Notes: generated by a model from the letters alone, not told the origin. DNA of 64,000 nucleotides from Ignavibacteriota bacterium (GCA_016707525.1 JADJHP010000003.1:310001-374000); one strand, 5' to 3'. Positions 24,965 through 35,816 are shown, counted from the stretch's first letter. Numbers and translations are program-made.

Positions 24965-24985
24965 ACCCGCCGGGGGATGGCGGGT
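24965..24985. terminator. Possible terminator between convergent genes
   Basis: A 7-bp stem ACCCGCC / GGCGGGT with a 7-base loop, followed by TTGAA, in the 193-base gap between trxB (+) and the SGNH lipoprotein (-). Weak; nothing else is seen in the gap. Confidence 0.3.
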
Positions 24986-25044
24986 TTGAACGGCGTATCA
25001 CTCATCAGCACCGGATCGCCTGCACGACACGTGTGTTCAACCGC

Positions 25045-25746
25045 CTACCGCGCATCCAGCACGCGCAGCATCTCTGCCGCGACGAATGCATTCCCTGCCG
25101 GATTCAGATGCACACGGTCCGTGGTGAGGATGCCCTTCTCCTGATCACCCGGATTGTTCCCGGCGATATGGTCCATGAAGGCCTTCCGGAGATCACACAG
25201 CGTGGATCCGGTCTCTCCTGCCACGCGCCGGGCGATGGCGCTGTACTCCTCCAGCATCGCATCCTCGGGGTTCGCACCGGCCTTCCGTTCTCCGATCACG
25301 CTCGGCGTGCAGAGGATCACCTTCGCTCCCACACCCTGGATCTTCGCGATCACGTTCCGGAGGCCAGCCTCGAACTCTTCCTTCGTCGAGCCCTTCGCAT
25401 CCGGGATGCCGATGGTCCAATGCCACACATCGTTGATCCCGACGTACACGACCACCGTGGTCGGCTTCCGTGCGATCACATCCCGGTCGATCCTTGCCTG
25501 CAATTGCTCGACCTTGTTGCCGCTGACGCCGGCGCCGATGACCTCGGCGGCACTCCCCCGGCGCTGCAACGCTTCTTTGATGAGTGCGACGTATCCCCCG
25601 GGTGCGGCGCCCGCCTCCGTGATGGAATCTCCGAAGAAGACGATGCGCGCAGGCTGACCTGAGTCTGCGACCTTTCCGGCAGCGCAGCCGGCAAAGAGAA
25701 GTGCGATGGTGGTCACGAGTCGGACGATCATGTTGTGAGAGTTCAT
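25045..25746 (-). CDS. SGNH/GDSL-type esterase lipoprotein
   Basis: A 233-residue lipoprotein. The signal ends in a lipobox LFAGC (Cys21). The SGNH blocks are FFGDSIT (nucleophile Ser41), GAGVSGNKV (oxyanion Gly/Asn), YVGINDVWH and a C-terminal TDRVHLNPAG with the Asp/His pair. It is an acyl-ester hydrolase, probably removing acetyl or similar groups from sugars at the cell surface or in the periplasm. The start at 25746 is the first ATG giving a lipoprotein signal; a much longer open frame upstream belongs to a shadow of the RhaT gene. RhaT is 77 bases upstream on the same strand, so the two may be cotranscribed. Confidence 0.92.
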   Translation of the reverse strand: MNSHNMIVRLVTTIALLFAGCAAGKVADSGQPARIVFFGDSITEAGAAPGGYVALIKEALQRRGSAAEVIGAGVSGNKVEQLQARIDRDVIARKPTTVVVYVGINDVWHWTIGIPDAKGSTKEEFEAGLRNVIAKIQGVGAKVILCTPSVIGERKAGANPEDAMLEEYSAIARRVAGETGSTLCDLRKAFMDHIAGNNPGDQEKGILTTDRVHLNPAGNAFVAAEMLRVLDAR

Positions 25747-25823
25747 AGGTACCTGATCAGTGTTCGATGCACGAAGGGATCCCCCCGGATCCATACCGCT
25801 TCCACGACGCCGGAGGTTCTCTG

Positions 25824-26909
25824 TCATCCGACACCGAGGTAGTTGCCATAGCCAACGATGATCGTTGACAGGATGAGCGTCGCCAATCCGAGGAAGAGCG
25901 TCCGTTTGGTCGAACGGCTGCTCCCGGCCCACTCCTTCAGGGCGATCCCCCAGAGCGAGCTGAAGATGATGATGCTTGCCATATGGAGGGTCCAGCTGGA
26001 AAATTTGTAGGCGCCCATCTGCGTTTCGCCCATCGAGTAGAAGAAGAATTGCAGATACCACACCACACCCGCGAGTGCGCTGAACATGTAGTTGCGCAGC
26101 ATGGGTACCCGCGCGCCGGTACCGTTGCCGTGCTCCGCGCGGAGCGTCGGACTGAAATACTGATAGCCTGTCCGGTTCTTCACATTCAGGACGACGCACC
26201 AGATGAAGTTCGTGGTGAACCCCCCGAGCAGAACGACACAGAGCTTCGGCAGCCCGGTCCAAAACACGTCCGTGCCGTGTTTCGCCGACAGGTCTGCGAT
26301 CGGCGCCGCGGCGTCCAATCCGTAAGCGAAGCTCGCACTCATGATCCCGGAGAATGTCGCAACGAGGATCCCCTTCGTGAAATTGAATTCCTTGATGGTC
26401 GCGGCCTTCTGCTCGTCCGTCATCTCCCGTTCCTTGGACCGTCCCGCCAGGCCCGCGATCCCGATGCCCAGGAGGCAGACCGCAACACCGAGGAGGATGA
26501 TCAGGCCCGATGTTGTTCCCAGGACCTGGCCCACGAACTCCCCGTGAAAGATCGGCGGCATGAGCGTCCCGAAGGCAGCACAGTATCCGAGTGCAACGCC
26601 CATGCCGAGCGACAGGCCGAGATAGCGCATCGACAGGCCGAAGGTCAATCCACCGACGCCCCACATGGTTCCCCAGAAGTACGCCCAGAGGAGGCTGTCC
26701 CACGGGGCCTCGCTGAGCGTCGCCAGCAACTCGTGCGTGTTGATCGCCGCCATGATCCAGGGTGCAAAGATCCAGCTGAAGACGCCACCCACAAGCCAGT
26801 AGACCTCCCAGGACCACTGTCTCACTCCCCGATAGGGAACGTAGAAGCTGCCAGCCGCGAGTCCGCCAAGCCAGTGAAAGATCACGCCGAGAATGGGGTT
26901 GGAGATCAT
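25824..26909 (-). CDS. rhaT: L-rhamnose/proton symporter-like permease (RhaT family)
   Basis: A 361-residue membrane protein with about ten hydrophobic segments, matching RhaT: NPILGVIFHWLGGLAAGSFY at the N-terminus, GTMWGVGGLTFGLSMRYLG, GMGVALGYCAAFGTLMPP, and a late FFFYSMGETQMGAYKFSSW segment. RhaT imports L-rhamnose with H+ across the inner membrane, though relatives may take other deoxysugars. The start at 26909 (MISNPILG) is chosen because AGAGG lies upstream and it fits the family; the open frame extends 27 codons further. It is divergent from the C69 dipeptidase. The fucosidase two genes away raises fucose as another substrate. Confidence 0.9.
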   Translation of the reverse strand: MISNPILGVIFHWLGGLAAGSFYVPYRGVRQWSWEVYWLVGGVFSWIFAPWIMAAINTHELLATLSEAPWDSLLWAYFWGTMWGVGGLTFGLSMRYLGLSLGMGVALGYCAAFGTLMPPIFHGEFVGQVLGTTSGLIILLGVAVCLLGIGIAGLAGRSKEREMTDEQKAATIKEFNFTKGILVATFSGIMSASFAYGLDAAAPIADLSAKHGTDVFWTGLPKLCVVLLGGFTTNFIWCVVLNVKNRTGYQYFSPTLRAEHGNGTGARVPMLRNYMFSALAGVVWYLQFFFYSMGETQMGAYKFSSWTLHMASIIIFSSLWGIALKEWAGSSRSTKRTLFLGLATLILSTIIVGYGNYLGVG

Positions 26910-27166
26910 ACGGTCGATGCCTCTGTCGGTGATACGGGACGACGATGGATGTGCTCGATCGGCGAGCTGGCGCAGATGCGGTGAATGCACTGCAATATAC
27001 GACCGGTGGGCACATCAATCAAGAATCCGCGCGAAAATTCTCGTCCGAACGTGTGGGGAGGAGTCGTGGAGGCGTCGATCGAGCCGGGCCCCGATCCCCT
27101 CCCCCCCTTGCAGGACACCATCATGAATGCGATATTACTCATCGTCACATAGGAGCTGCGAATCTC

Positions 27167-28654
27167 ATGTCTGTCCACCGGCAATTCCATCTGGTCGTTC
27201 TCGTGGTGATCGTGGTGGCATCTGCCTTCCTGCCTTCGATGGCTCAGGATCGACCGGAACCACCATTCGATTGTTTCGCGCTGGTCGCAGGCAAAGGTGC
27301 TACGGCCGACGGGTCGGTCATCACCGCCCACAACGAGGACGTCAATGCTCCTGCGGTGAACCTCTACAAGGTCCCGGCCCGCACGCATGCGCCCGGGGAG
27401 CAGATCACACTACGGAAAGGGGGCACGGTTCAGCAGGCAGCATCGACGCTCGGATCACTCTGGATCAACGTCCCCGGGTGGGATGTGTGCGATAGCTATA
27501 TCAACGAGCACGGCGTCGCGATCAGCTCCGACGGCTGCCCATCCCGTGAAGACAAGCCGGAACTCGTCGAAGGTGGGATCGTCTTCTGGCTGCGGCGGAT
27601 CGTGGCAGATCGGGCTTTGACCGCCCGGGAGGGGGTCAGGATAGCCACCGGCCTTATCGATCGCTTCGGATATGCGTCCTCAGGCAGGAGCTATGTGATC
27701 GCGGACAGGAACGAGGCCTGGATCCTTGCGGTGGTCAACGGAAAACACTTGGTAGCGCAGCGTGTCCCCGACGATATGGTTGTGCTTATACCGAACTGCT
27801 TCACGATCCAGGAAGTGGACCTGAAGGATACGGCCAACTTCCTGGGCTCTCCGGATATCGTGGAGTATGCGATGCAGCGTGGCTGGTACGATCCGGCCAG
27901 GGACGGCGCCTTCAACTTCGCGAAGGCGTACTCGAATCCGCATTCATTGGATCATCCGGGCAATATCTACAGGCACTGGAGTGCCATCCGGCGCGTATCG
28001 GGGATCGATCTCGATCCGCGGAAGCAGCTCCCCTTTGCGGTCAGGCCGAAACACAAGCTGACGGTCCTGGATGCCGTGGCGGTCATGAGGGATCACTTTG
28101 AAGAAACACCCCGTGATTCGTCGGCCAACGGTACCGCGGGTGATCCGCACACACTGAACGATCCGACCGTGTGCGCCGATGGAACGCGGTACTGCTTCGT
28201 CGCACAACTCCGCAGCGGACTCCCGGAAGCGATCGCCCCCATCGTCTGGATCGCATTGCATATCCCGGATGTCCAGGGCTTCAGCGCATGGTATCCTTCC
28301 GTCACGTCTACCCCGGCTATCCTTCGTACAGGAGACGATGCCGCAGGATTGGCCTGGCACCTCGACACGGCATTCGTTCTCGAAAAGACGGTGGTGCCCG
28401 CAGGATTCAAGAGGTATGTCGCACTCAACGAACGTGTCAGGAAGAGCTTCACACGCAACTATCCCGTGGCGCGGAAGGCGTGGCGTGTCTTCGAATCGGA
28501 TCAGTTCAGAAGCCAGGGGGCCTTTGAAACCCGACTCCTCACGAGCGCGGGACAGAATGGCATGCTCCCCGTCGACCTCATTTCCAGAAGGTGTGCCGAA
28601 GAGGCGGCAAAGGTTTACAAGAAAGCCGGCGCGATACTCAGGCAACTCCGGTGA
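27167..28654 (+). CDS. Secreted peptidase family C69 dipeptidase (PepD-like)
   Basis: A 495-residue Ntn-hydrolase-type dipeptidase. A signal peptide (MSVHRQFHLVVLVVIVVASAFLPSMAQ) precedes DCFALVAGKGATADGSVI. Cys36 here is the expected catalytic nucleophile of family C69, normally exposed by removal of the preceding residues. NVPGWDVCDSYINEHGVAIS, DRFGYASSGRSYVIAD and a C-terminal ALNERVRKSFTRNYPVARKAW region fit the family. Length is normal. AGGAG lies 11 bases before the ATG. It would cleave dipeptides outside the cytoplasm. It precedes the GH29 gene by 122 bases on the same strand; the link to sugar use is unclear. Confidence 0.9.
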   Translation: MSVHRQFHLVVLVVIVVASAFLPSMAQDRPEPPFDCFALVAGKGATADGSVITAHNEDVNAPAVNLYKVPARTHAPGEQITLRKGGTVQQAASTLGSLWINVPGWDVCDSYINEHGVAISSDGCPSREDKPELVEGGIVFWLRRIVADRALTAREGVRIATGLIDRFGYASSGRSYVIADRNEAWILAVVNGKHLVAQRVPDDMVVLIPNCFTIQEVDLKDTANFLGSPDIVEYAMQRGWYDPARDGAFNFAKAYSNPHSLDHPGNIYRHWSAIRRVSGIDLDPRKQLPFAVRPKHKLTVLDAVAVMRDHFEETPRDSSANGTAGDPHTLNDPTVCADGTRYCFVAQLRSGLPEAIAPIVWIALHIPDVQGFSAWYPSVTSTPAILRTGDDAAGLAWHLDTAFVLEKTVVPAGFKRYVALNERVRKSFTRNYPVARKAWRVFESDQFRSQGAFETRLLTSAGQNGMLPVDLISRRCAEEAAKVYKKAGAILRQLR

Positions 28655-28776
28655 CGCACCGCCAGGCGCCGCAGAACTCCTGCGCGTGCCGTTTGATTTC
28701 CGACGATATGTACCGTACATTCACAGTGCCCCGTGAAGCATTCTCTGTCATCAATCACTGTTTTCCGGAGATGTCG

Positions 28777-30228
28777 ATGTCAGCCATTCGATCCCTTCTC
28801 TTTCTTTCCGCAGCATTCTGCTTCGCCTCAACCCTGATACCGGCCATCGCCCAGGAATCGGCCGAAACCTACGTGTGGGAAACAGATCCCGCGGTAGCGG
28901 CCAAACTGGAACAGTGGCGCGACCTGAAGTTCGGTTTCTTCATGCACTGGGGGTTGTACAGCCAGCTGGGGATCATCGAAAGCTGGTCGCTCTGTCCGGA
29001 AGATTGGATCACGCGCGACGGGATGGGGGCCGAGAACTACTTCACGTACAGGGCGAACTACGAGAACGTCATCACGCAGTTCGACCCGAGAGGCTTCGCT
29101 CCCGAAAAGTGGGCTGCCGCAACAAAGGCCGCGGGCATGAAGTACGTGGTCTTCACCACGAAGCATCATGATGGCTTCTGTATGTTCGATACGAAGACCA
29201 CGGACTATAAGATCACTTCGCCCCGGAGCCCGTTCAGTACACACCCGCGCGCCAATGTCGCGAAAGAGGTCTTCGGCGCATTCCGGAATGAGGGGTTCTG
29301 GGTGGGAGCGTACTTCTCGAAACCCGACTGGCACGTGCCGTACTACTGGGATCCCTACTGGCCGCCGCTGGACCGGAACGTGAACTACGACCCCAAGAAG
29401 TATCCGGACAAGTGGAAGAAGTTCCAGGAGTACACGTACACCCAGATCGAAGAGCTCATGACGGGGTATGGGAAGATGGATATCCTCTGGCTCGACGGCG
29501 CATGGGTCGCCCCGCTCGCGCAGTACTCTCCTTTCTTCAATACCATCGAGATGAGGAAGGTCGATCAGGACATCAACATGCCGCGGATCGCTGCGATGGC
29601 ACGGAGCCATCAACCCGGCCTCCTGGTCGTGGATCGCTGGGTCCCCTCACGCTACGAGAACTACCTGACCCCCGAGCAGAAGGTCATTGAGAAGCCCCTG
29701 CCGGTACCCTGGGAGGCGTGCGTCACGCTGGCCAACAACTGGGGGTACGTACCGAACGACGTCTACAAACCGACCTGGAAAGTGGTACACATGCTGGCCG
29801 ATGTGGTATCCAACGGCGGGAGTCTCCTGCTCGATGTCGGTCCGAATCCGCAGGGCGACCTGGAACCTGTGGCATACGAACGGTTACAGGAGATCGGGGC
29901 GTGGATGAAGGTGAACGGCGAAGCGATCTACGGTACGCGACCGGTAGCGCCGTATAAGAACGAGAAGATCCGGTTTACCCGTCAGAAGAGCGGTGCCCTG
30001 TGCGCCGTCTACCTTGCGGATGAGAAGGAAACCTCGATGCCGGGATCCATTGTCCTCGTCGGGGTCAAGGCCGCGAAAGGCGCAAAGGTTTCCCTCCTCG
30101 GGGCAAAGGGCGGACTCGACTGGAAGCAGGACGGCGACCGCATGATCGTGTCCATCCCCGCCTCGCTCCGGCAGGCTCCCCCCTGCCGGCATGCGTGGAC
30201 GATCAAGGTCTCGGCGACACAGAACTAG
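28777..30228 (+). CDS. Secreted alpha-L-fucosidase, glycoside hydrolase family 29
   Basis: A 483-residue GH29 enzyme that releases alpha-linked L-fucose. The start at 28777 is preferred because GGAG lies six bases upstream; ATG 28771 is adjacent. A signal peptide ends near PAIAQ. GH29 hallmarks are WRDLKFGFFMHWGLYSQLG, AGMKYVVFTTKHHDGF (substrate-binding His pair), GKMDILWLDGAW with predicted nucleophile Asp240, and NGGSLLLDVGPNPQGDL. A C-terminal beta-sandwich follows. The acid/base residue is not conserved across the family and I cannot assign it. The next gene converges, its stop 25 bases beyond. The RhaT-like permease nearby could import the released deoxysugar. Confidence 0.94.
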   Translation: MSAIRSLLFLSAAFCFASTLIPAIAQESAETYVWETDPAVAAKLEQWRDLKFGFFMHWGLYSQLGIIESWSLCPEDWITRDGMGAENYFTYRANYENVITQFDPRGFAPEKWAAATKAAGMKYVVFTTKHHDGFCMFDTKTTDYKITSPRSPFSTHPRANVAKEVFGAFRNEGFWVGAYFSKPDWHVPYYWDPYWPPLDRNVNYDPKKYPDKWKKFQEYTYTQIEELMTGYGKMDILWLDGAWVAPLAQYSPFFNTIEMRKVDQDINMPRIAAMARSHQPGLLVVDRWVPSRYENYLTPEQKVIEKPLPVPWEACVTLANNWGYVPNDVYKPTWKVVHMLADVVSNGGSLLLDVGPNPQGDLEPVAYERLQEIGAWMKVNGEAIYGTRPVAPYKNEKIRFTRQKSGALCAVYLADEKETSMPGSIVLVGVKAAKGAKVSLLGAKGGLDWKQDGDRMIVSIPASLRQAPPCRHAWTIKVSATQN

Positions 30229-30253
30229 CGCGGGCCCCCGAACAGAAGCGCGA

Positions 30254-33200
30254 TCAGAGCAACAAAAGGTGTGTCGCGGCACCGGCATGGGCGGGGTCAG
30301 CGTCAAGGACAGCGTGAAACAGTGAAGACGCTTCCCCGGCCTTGCCCAGCCCCAGGAGCCCCAACGCCTTCAGGTATGTACAATTGATCCTGTTGCGTTC
30401 GCTCAGGTCCTCGTCCCAGATCAACAGATCGGGGAACGACACTGCGAAGTAGTCCATCGTCACGGCATCGTTCATGTGCTGTTCCGCAAACCGCACCAGC
30501 GTCGCGAAGCGCCCGGACGCCTCTTCTTCGTTGCCGAGTTTTCGCAGAGCAAGACCCTGATAGTAGATCGTGTCCGGCCGCTGGTCGTTGTAGAAATACG
30601 CTAGGCGCCGGTTCCTTCAGGCCCACCGTAGCCCTGCGGAGCTGTTCTTCCGCTTTCTCCGGTATACCCTTGCCCTGATACGCGCAACCGAGGTAGTAGT
30701 GACGATCATTCTCCAGCGCACCGGGGAGTTTTCCCTCGCCGAGATTCTCAGGATACTCTCCGGCGGCCTGCAGGAATTCGATCGCCTCCTGATATCGCCG
30801 ATCCACCAGCGCTTCCTTCGCCAGTCCAACACAACACGTCACATACTGACCGGTCACCTTCCCTTCGCCCCCCTCCCAGGGATGGAATCGCCTCTGCGCC
30901 AGAAGATCATAGGCGGTGCGGTAGTGTCCGAGGAGGGTTTGGAGCGTGATACGTTCGAGGTAGAGGTCATCGCGATGCTCGACGAGTCGAAGGTGTTGCT
31001 CCAGCTTGCTCAACCGCTCTGACGGAGCGCGCCCGAGCTTCCTGTACAGTTGATCCAGCTCCATCAGCACACGTGCGTCGGCCGGATCGAGAGCGAAGGC
31101 CCGTTCCATGGCAGCGAGGGCTCGCCCCTTGTCGCTCCGCTTATTGTAGTACGCCAACCCGAGGTTCCTCCAGGCGGTCGGGAACCGGTCATCGAGTTCG
31201 ATCGAGCGCTCCCAGCAGCGAATGGCCTCATCGTACCGGCGGAAGCCATACCAGAGGTTGCCCAGGTAGTAGGGTGCCCTGGCATCGGGGGGGGTGATGG
31301 TCTGAGCGTCGCGTAAAGCTTGCACTTCTTCCCAGCGATTCGGGAAGCAGAGGTCGGGACTGGCCCCCGCAGCATCTGCATAGTGTGTCCGCGCCTCTGC
31401 CGGCCGCCCCTGCATGGAAGCGAAGTGTCCGAGGAAATAGTGGATCATCGGATACCGGGCCCCGGAAGAAGAGCGACACCCGGCGAGCAGCGCAGTGGCC
31501 TCGGCATAGAGTCCCGCTGCCGCATAGTCAAGAGCAAACTCGATGTGCGTATGAACGTTGCCCCGGGCGATCCCTGCCAGGCGCCGGCGTGCCGCATCGC
31601 GCGCATCATCATCCCGCCCTTCGGCGAGCATCATCTCTTCGAAGAGGCATCCAACATTGAAGTGGTCGAGATCCAGCGACGCACGTACCATGGCCGACGC
31701 CGCTTCCGTCCGCCCCAGTTTTCGCAGAAGGATCGCGATGAGGTGGCGGCACCGGTGATTGCGTGTATTGCGCGACAGCGACCGCTCGGCATATGCGAGC
31801 CCTTGCTCGAAGCTACCCTTTCTTGCGCTGAGCTGGGCAAGGGCGAAGTACCCGGCATCCTGGAACGGCGCATTCCAGACGGCCTTGGAGTAACTATCGA
31901 ACGCTTCTCCGAACCGCGACTGCATCGTGAGAGCGCATCCGAGATTGTAATACGGTTCGCCATCATAGGGATTCGGATTGCGCTCCGTCAGCCGCTCGAT
32001 CGCCACCCGGAAGTATGCTTCAGCGGTCTCCGGCTGCCCCCGACGAAGATGCAGGAGTCCCATGGCATTGTTGCACCGCACATCGCCCGCGTCGCGCCTG
32101 ATCGCCTCCGTGTAATAGTCGGCCGGATCATAGGTCGCGTGCCGGTAGAGCTCAAGATGCAGCCCCGTCAGGAACAACTGGTCATTGCCCGCGATCTCCT
32201 GTGGCCTCAGTGCTGGCTTCGCAGGCCCGGGGATCTCCTGTTGCGCCTCTCCGTGTGGCCTCCAGGACACGAGCATGCTGCCATCGGAACTCATGACACG
32301 GAGCGAGAGCCGCTCGGGGTTCTCCGTCCTCTGCCGCGTGGCCGCCGTGCTGAAGATCGCCTCCGGTTGCAGGTCGCATGGCGCACGGAAGAGGACGTCA
32401 TCGCCATCACGGAGTTCCACCACGGCGTTCTCGTAGCGTCGTGTCACCCCGACCTTGACGTGCACCGTCAGCCCATCGACCTCCAGGTTCAGTGCCGCAT
32501 CCTTCGTTGCATTCTTGACCAGACCAAGATCGTGGTACGGCATGAAGTACTGCTCGAACGAACGTTCTTCGTACGGCATGATCCAGGAGAAATCCGGCTG
32601 GTTGTCGGTGAACACGCCGCACATCAGCTCGATGTAGGGGCCGCCGTTATCGGTGAGGTTCCGGTCCCAGGCCTTGCCGAAATCACCATTCCCCCACGTC
32701 CACTGCTTCTTCCCCGGCGCGATGTGATGATCAGCCACATGCAGGACACCACCGCCGGTATCGTGTTCGTATCCCCCGAGGAAATCGTATGCCGAATGCA
32801 CAGCCATATACGATGTGGGGACGGGGATGTTCTTGTAACGGGAGATGTCGACTCCCGCGGAATAGTCCACCTTGTAGTACGTCCCCCGGGCGATCGGGAA
32901 TTCCGACACATCCCTCCGTCCGTGATCGAACACCGCGTGCACATCCGGCGGGAAGACCGACTGATAGTGATCATTGACATGGACAGCCGGATTCGCCCAG
33001 AAGAGGAAGGATTGCGGGTACGGGGTCCGGTTATAGAGCCTGACCTTGATCTCCAGGTAGGACACTCCCGGGTAGAGCGTGAATCCCGTCATCCCTTTGG
33101 TGCGAAACATCCTCTCCACCTCGCTGCACCACACCGTGGCGCTCCCATCCTCGTTCTGCTCGAGGACGTGGTCCACGGGCTCGAACGTGCTCGGACGGTG

Positions 33201-33564
33201 GTGCTGGGGCCAGTTGAACTCGATCCCGCCCGAGATCCACGGCCCGGTCAATCCCACCAGCGCCGGCTTGATCACGTCCTGATAATAGATGAAATGCCGC
33301 TGCTTGACCTTGTCGAACGCCATCTGCACGCGTCCGCCCAGCTCCGGCAGGATCATGATCTTGAGATACTCGTTCTCCAGGAAACAGCCGATGTAACTCC
33401 TGTCGGCCTTCTCATCCAGGATCTTCTCGATCACCGGATGCGGGTAGACCACTCCGCTGCTCCCCTGGTAGATCCGCTTCTCGAGATAGACGGGGTTCTT
33501 TTTCCGGGGCGCCGACGCCATACGTCGGGATGATCACTTCTTCCTGCCAGACTCGGACGTTCAT
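30254..33564 (-). CDS. DUF5107 domain protein with TPR repeats (two frameshifts)
   Basis: About 1,100 residues once two +1 shifts are allowed. From the ATG at 33564 the frame reads MNVRVWQEEVIIPTYGVGAPEK. Deleting one base from the five-T run at 33499-33503 (plus strand) joins it to NPVYLEKRIYQGSSGVVYPHPV, the standard DUF5107 beginning. DUF5107 occupies about the first 350 residues (PELGGRVQMAFDK, GGIEFNWPQHHRPSTF, YKNIPVPTSYM), then many TPR units (DPADYYTEAIRRDAGDVRC..., FPTAWRNLGLAYYN). Removing one G at 30604-30605 restores AYFYNDQRPDTIYYQGLAL and the remaining C-terminus, ending at 30254. Family members are often in glycan-use loci; their activity is unclear. It follows the GH2 gene by 45 bases. 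The shifts look like sequencing errors, but decay is possible. Confidence 0.85.
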
Positions 33565-33609
33565 GTTGTCGCATCCATTCTTCGTTGAAGGCCGTGTTCG
33601 ATCGGTAGC

Positions 33610-35669
33610 TTACTGTGGCTTGCGGTCCAGGGCGAGTTCCCAGGAGTCGACAACCTCCCCGGTCGGGCGGACGAGCGTGGCGACAACCGTGTCGCCTGAG
33701 AACTCATCGAGGTAGACATGTGTGGATCCGTTGGCACGGAGTTCCGGGATCGCCACGCGCTGGCCTGATAGATACTGCTCCCCGGGCGAGACCAGTACAG
33801 GGCGTATCCCGTGCAAACGTGCTGCGGCAATCCCCCACCTCCCACGAGCTTCAGCTCGATGAGATGACTACCCTTCCACGGCACATTGATGACCTTGATC
33901 GGGGAACTCATCCGGCGGAGGACACCGGCCGACCGTTTCGCATTGCCCTGGAGATCATACACGCCGTGAACGCGGCGTTTCAGGATGCCTTCGCCTGCCT
34001 CGCCAACATGCGTCCGGTAATCATTGAGGCAGAAATAGATCGCACCGGCGATGTAGGACCGACTCTCATACACGGCTGTGTGATAGATCATGTCATTGCT
34101 GCGCCGTTCGTCCCCTCCCTGGAACGCGGGCTCACACAGTCCATACTCCGAGATCACGATCGGGCGGCCCGGATACTCGAGATGGAGCGTGTCAAGCATG
34201 TTCCCGAGGCGCGCCGGATCGCCCTGATACCACGTGTCCTGGTACTCGTTGAACATCAGCACATCTCCCTCCCGGATCGCGTCACGGCCGCCGGAGAACG
34301 CTGCCTTGTTGCTCACGTAATTCACGAGGCGGGTGGGATCGAGGGCTCTGGTGTATCGGTAGAGCTGGCGCACGCCCTGCACGATCGCCGGCTCGCGCGA
34401 GGCAAGTTCGTTCCCCACGCCCCACATGACGATACTCGGGTGATTGCCATGCGCGCGGATCATCTCATCGAGATGACGTTGTGCGAGTGTGAGGATCGTG
34501 TCGTTCAACGGGGTCGCTCCACCCCACAGGGGAACCTCTTCCTGGACGAGCACACCATGCCGGTCACACCAGTCGAACACCGCGTCATCCTGCTGCCAGT
34601 GGAACCTGGTGAAGATGGCATTCACTCCGCGGAGCTTCTCCAGCATCCCGATCAGCTCATCTTTTGTCTCAGCCATGCCATGTGCGAGGCTTGAGCCGGG
34701 CATCCATTCGACCCCCATCAGGCGCACCTGTTCCCCGTTCAGGACCAGCCGCTCACCATCCGTGCGGATCTCTCTGAATCCGAACACGGCCGTCGCCCGG
34801 TCGACGAGCACGTTCCCACGCCGCAATCGGACCTCGAGCGAGTAGAGGTTCGGCGCATCGAAACTCCATGCCTCTACCTGCGGGAGATCGATGGTCTGTG
34901 TGCACTGGCGTTGTAGAGGGGTGATCACAAAGGACGTATCGCAGAGAGGTTTTTCAACGGTGAAAGGTTCACACCGGAAGATAAGTTGATAGGACGATCC
35001 ATCCCATCCTTCACTGTTCGTCCCCTGCAGTTCGAAGGAGATGTGTGCTTTCCCTCTTGAAGGCGCTCTCGGAGCATCCACCGGTATTCCGGAGACACGG
35101 AGGCCGCCGATGCTCTGGAGGGGCATGGCAACAAGTGCGACGGGGCGTATGATCCCCCCGTCGTTCGGCCAGTCGAACGACCGCTCGAACGGAATGGAGT
35201 TGCGGCTATAGGAATTGCTTGCCGCCACGCGGATGACATCCTTGCCTCCCGGGTGCACAAGTTCCGACACCTCGAGCTGGAACGGCGTGAACCCGGACCC
35301 GATGTGCCCGCCGGCTTTCTTGCCGTTGATCCACACGCTGGCATCGTGGTACACGGCCGAGAACTGCAGGACGATCCGCTTTCCCTTCCAGGAGCCTGGC
35401 ACGGTCACCGTGCGTTCGTACCAACCGGTCCCCGCATAGGTCTCGAGGTTCTGCATGCTATTCCAGGTATGCGGGACCGTGACGCTTTGCGTGAGTTTCG
35501 ATGGGAGCCCCGACGAGTACCAGCGTTGCAGCAGTCCCTGGTGGAGGCTGTCGACGGCGAAGGACCACCGGCCGGTGAGGTCGAGGGTATCCCGTTGGCC
35601 CAGGGACAACGACGGGATCAGGACGAGCATGAACAGCGCGAAGAACTGCTTCGAGGATGGCATAGGCAT
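33610..35669 (-). CDS. Secreted glycoside hydrolase family 2 (beta-galactosidase/glucuronidase-like), frameshifted
   Basis: About 686 residues after one correction. The start at 35669 gives a signal peptide (MPMPSSKQFFALFMLVLIPSLSLGQ). Domains in order are a sugar-binding jelly roll (GTGWYERTVTVPGSWKGKRI, HIGSGFTPFQLEVSEL), an immunoglobulin-like sandwich, and a TIM barrel with GVEWMPGSSLAHGMAE, the acid/base region HPSIVMWGVGNE and the nucleophile region IVISEYGLCEPAFQGG. Near the end the frame breaks at the four-C run 33780-33783: one more base would join GYALYWSRPG to EQYLSGQRVAIPEL and the true C-terminus at 33610. The active-site residues lie before the break. It is divergent from the AraC regulator and probably controlled by it; DUF5107 follows on the same strand. 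Galactoside, glucuronide and other beta-substrates cannot be told apart. Confidence 0.88.
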
Positions 35670-35742
35670 ACCAGGAAAGTGATCGTTGGCGGCGGTGCCT
35701 TCATTCAATCGACCGGGACCGCGCCTTGAATTTTGCATCAGA

Positions 35743-35759
35743 ATTCCACAAAATGGAAT
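35743..35759. promoter_or_regulatory. Inverted repeat in the GH2/AraC divergent promoter region
   Basis: ATTCCA and TGGAAT separated by five bases (CAAAA), in the 147-base gap between the divergent GH2 and AraC genes. A direct repeat CAGAATTCC at 35739-35747 and 35784-35792 overlaps it. It is a plausible binding site for the adjacent AraC regulator, but this is inference from position. Confidence 0.35.
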
Positions 35760-35816
35760 GGACGGATTTGATGAAAGCATGGACAGAATTCCTGCGCAGT
35801 GCCATTGCGGGCCACT

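Noticed and set aside
33499..33503. Programmed ribosomal frameshift in the DUF5107 gene
   Set aside because: The run is five A on the coding strand and the needed shift is +1, whereas A-run slippery sites normally give -1. A second unrelated break in the same gene also argues against programming.
31320..33533. Long rightward open frame of 737 codons
   Set aside because: It lies opposite the DUF5107-TPR protein, whose motifs are clear. GC-rich codon use produces long antisense frames throughout this window.
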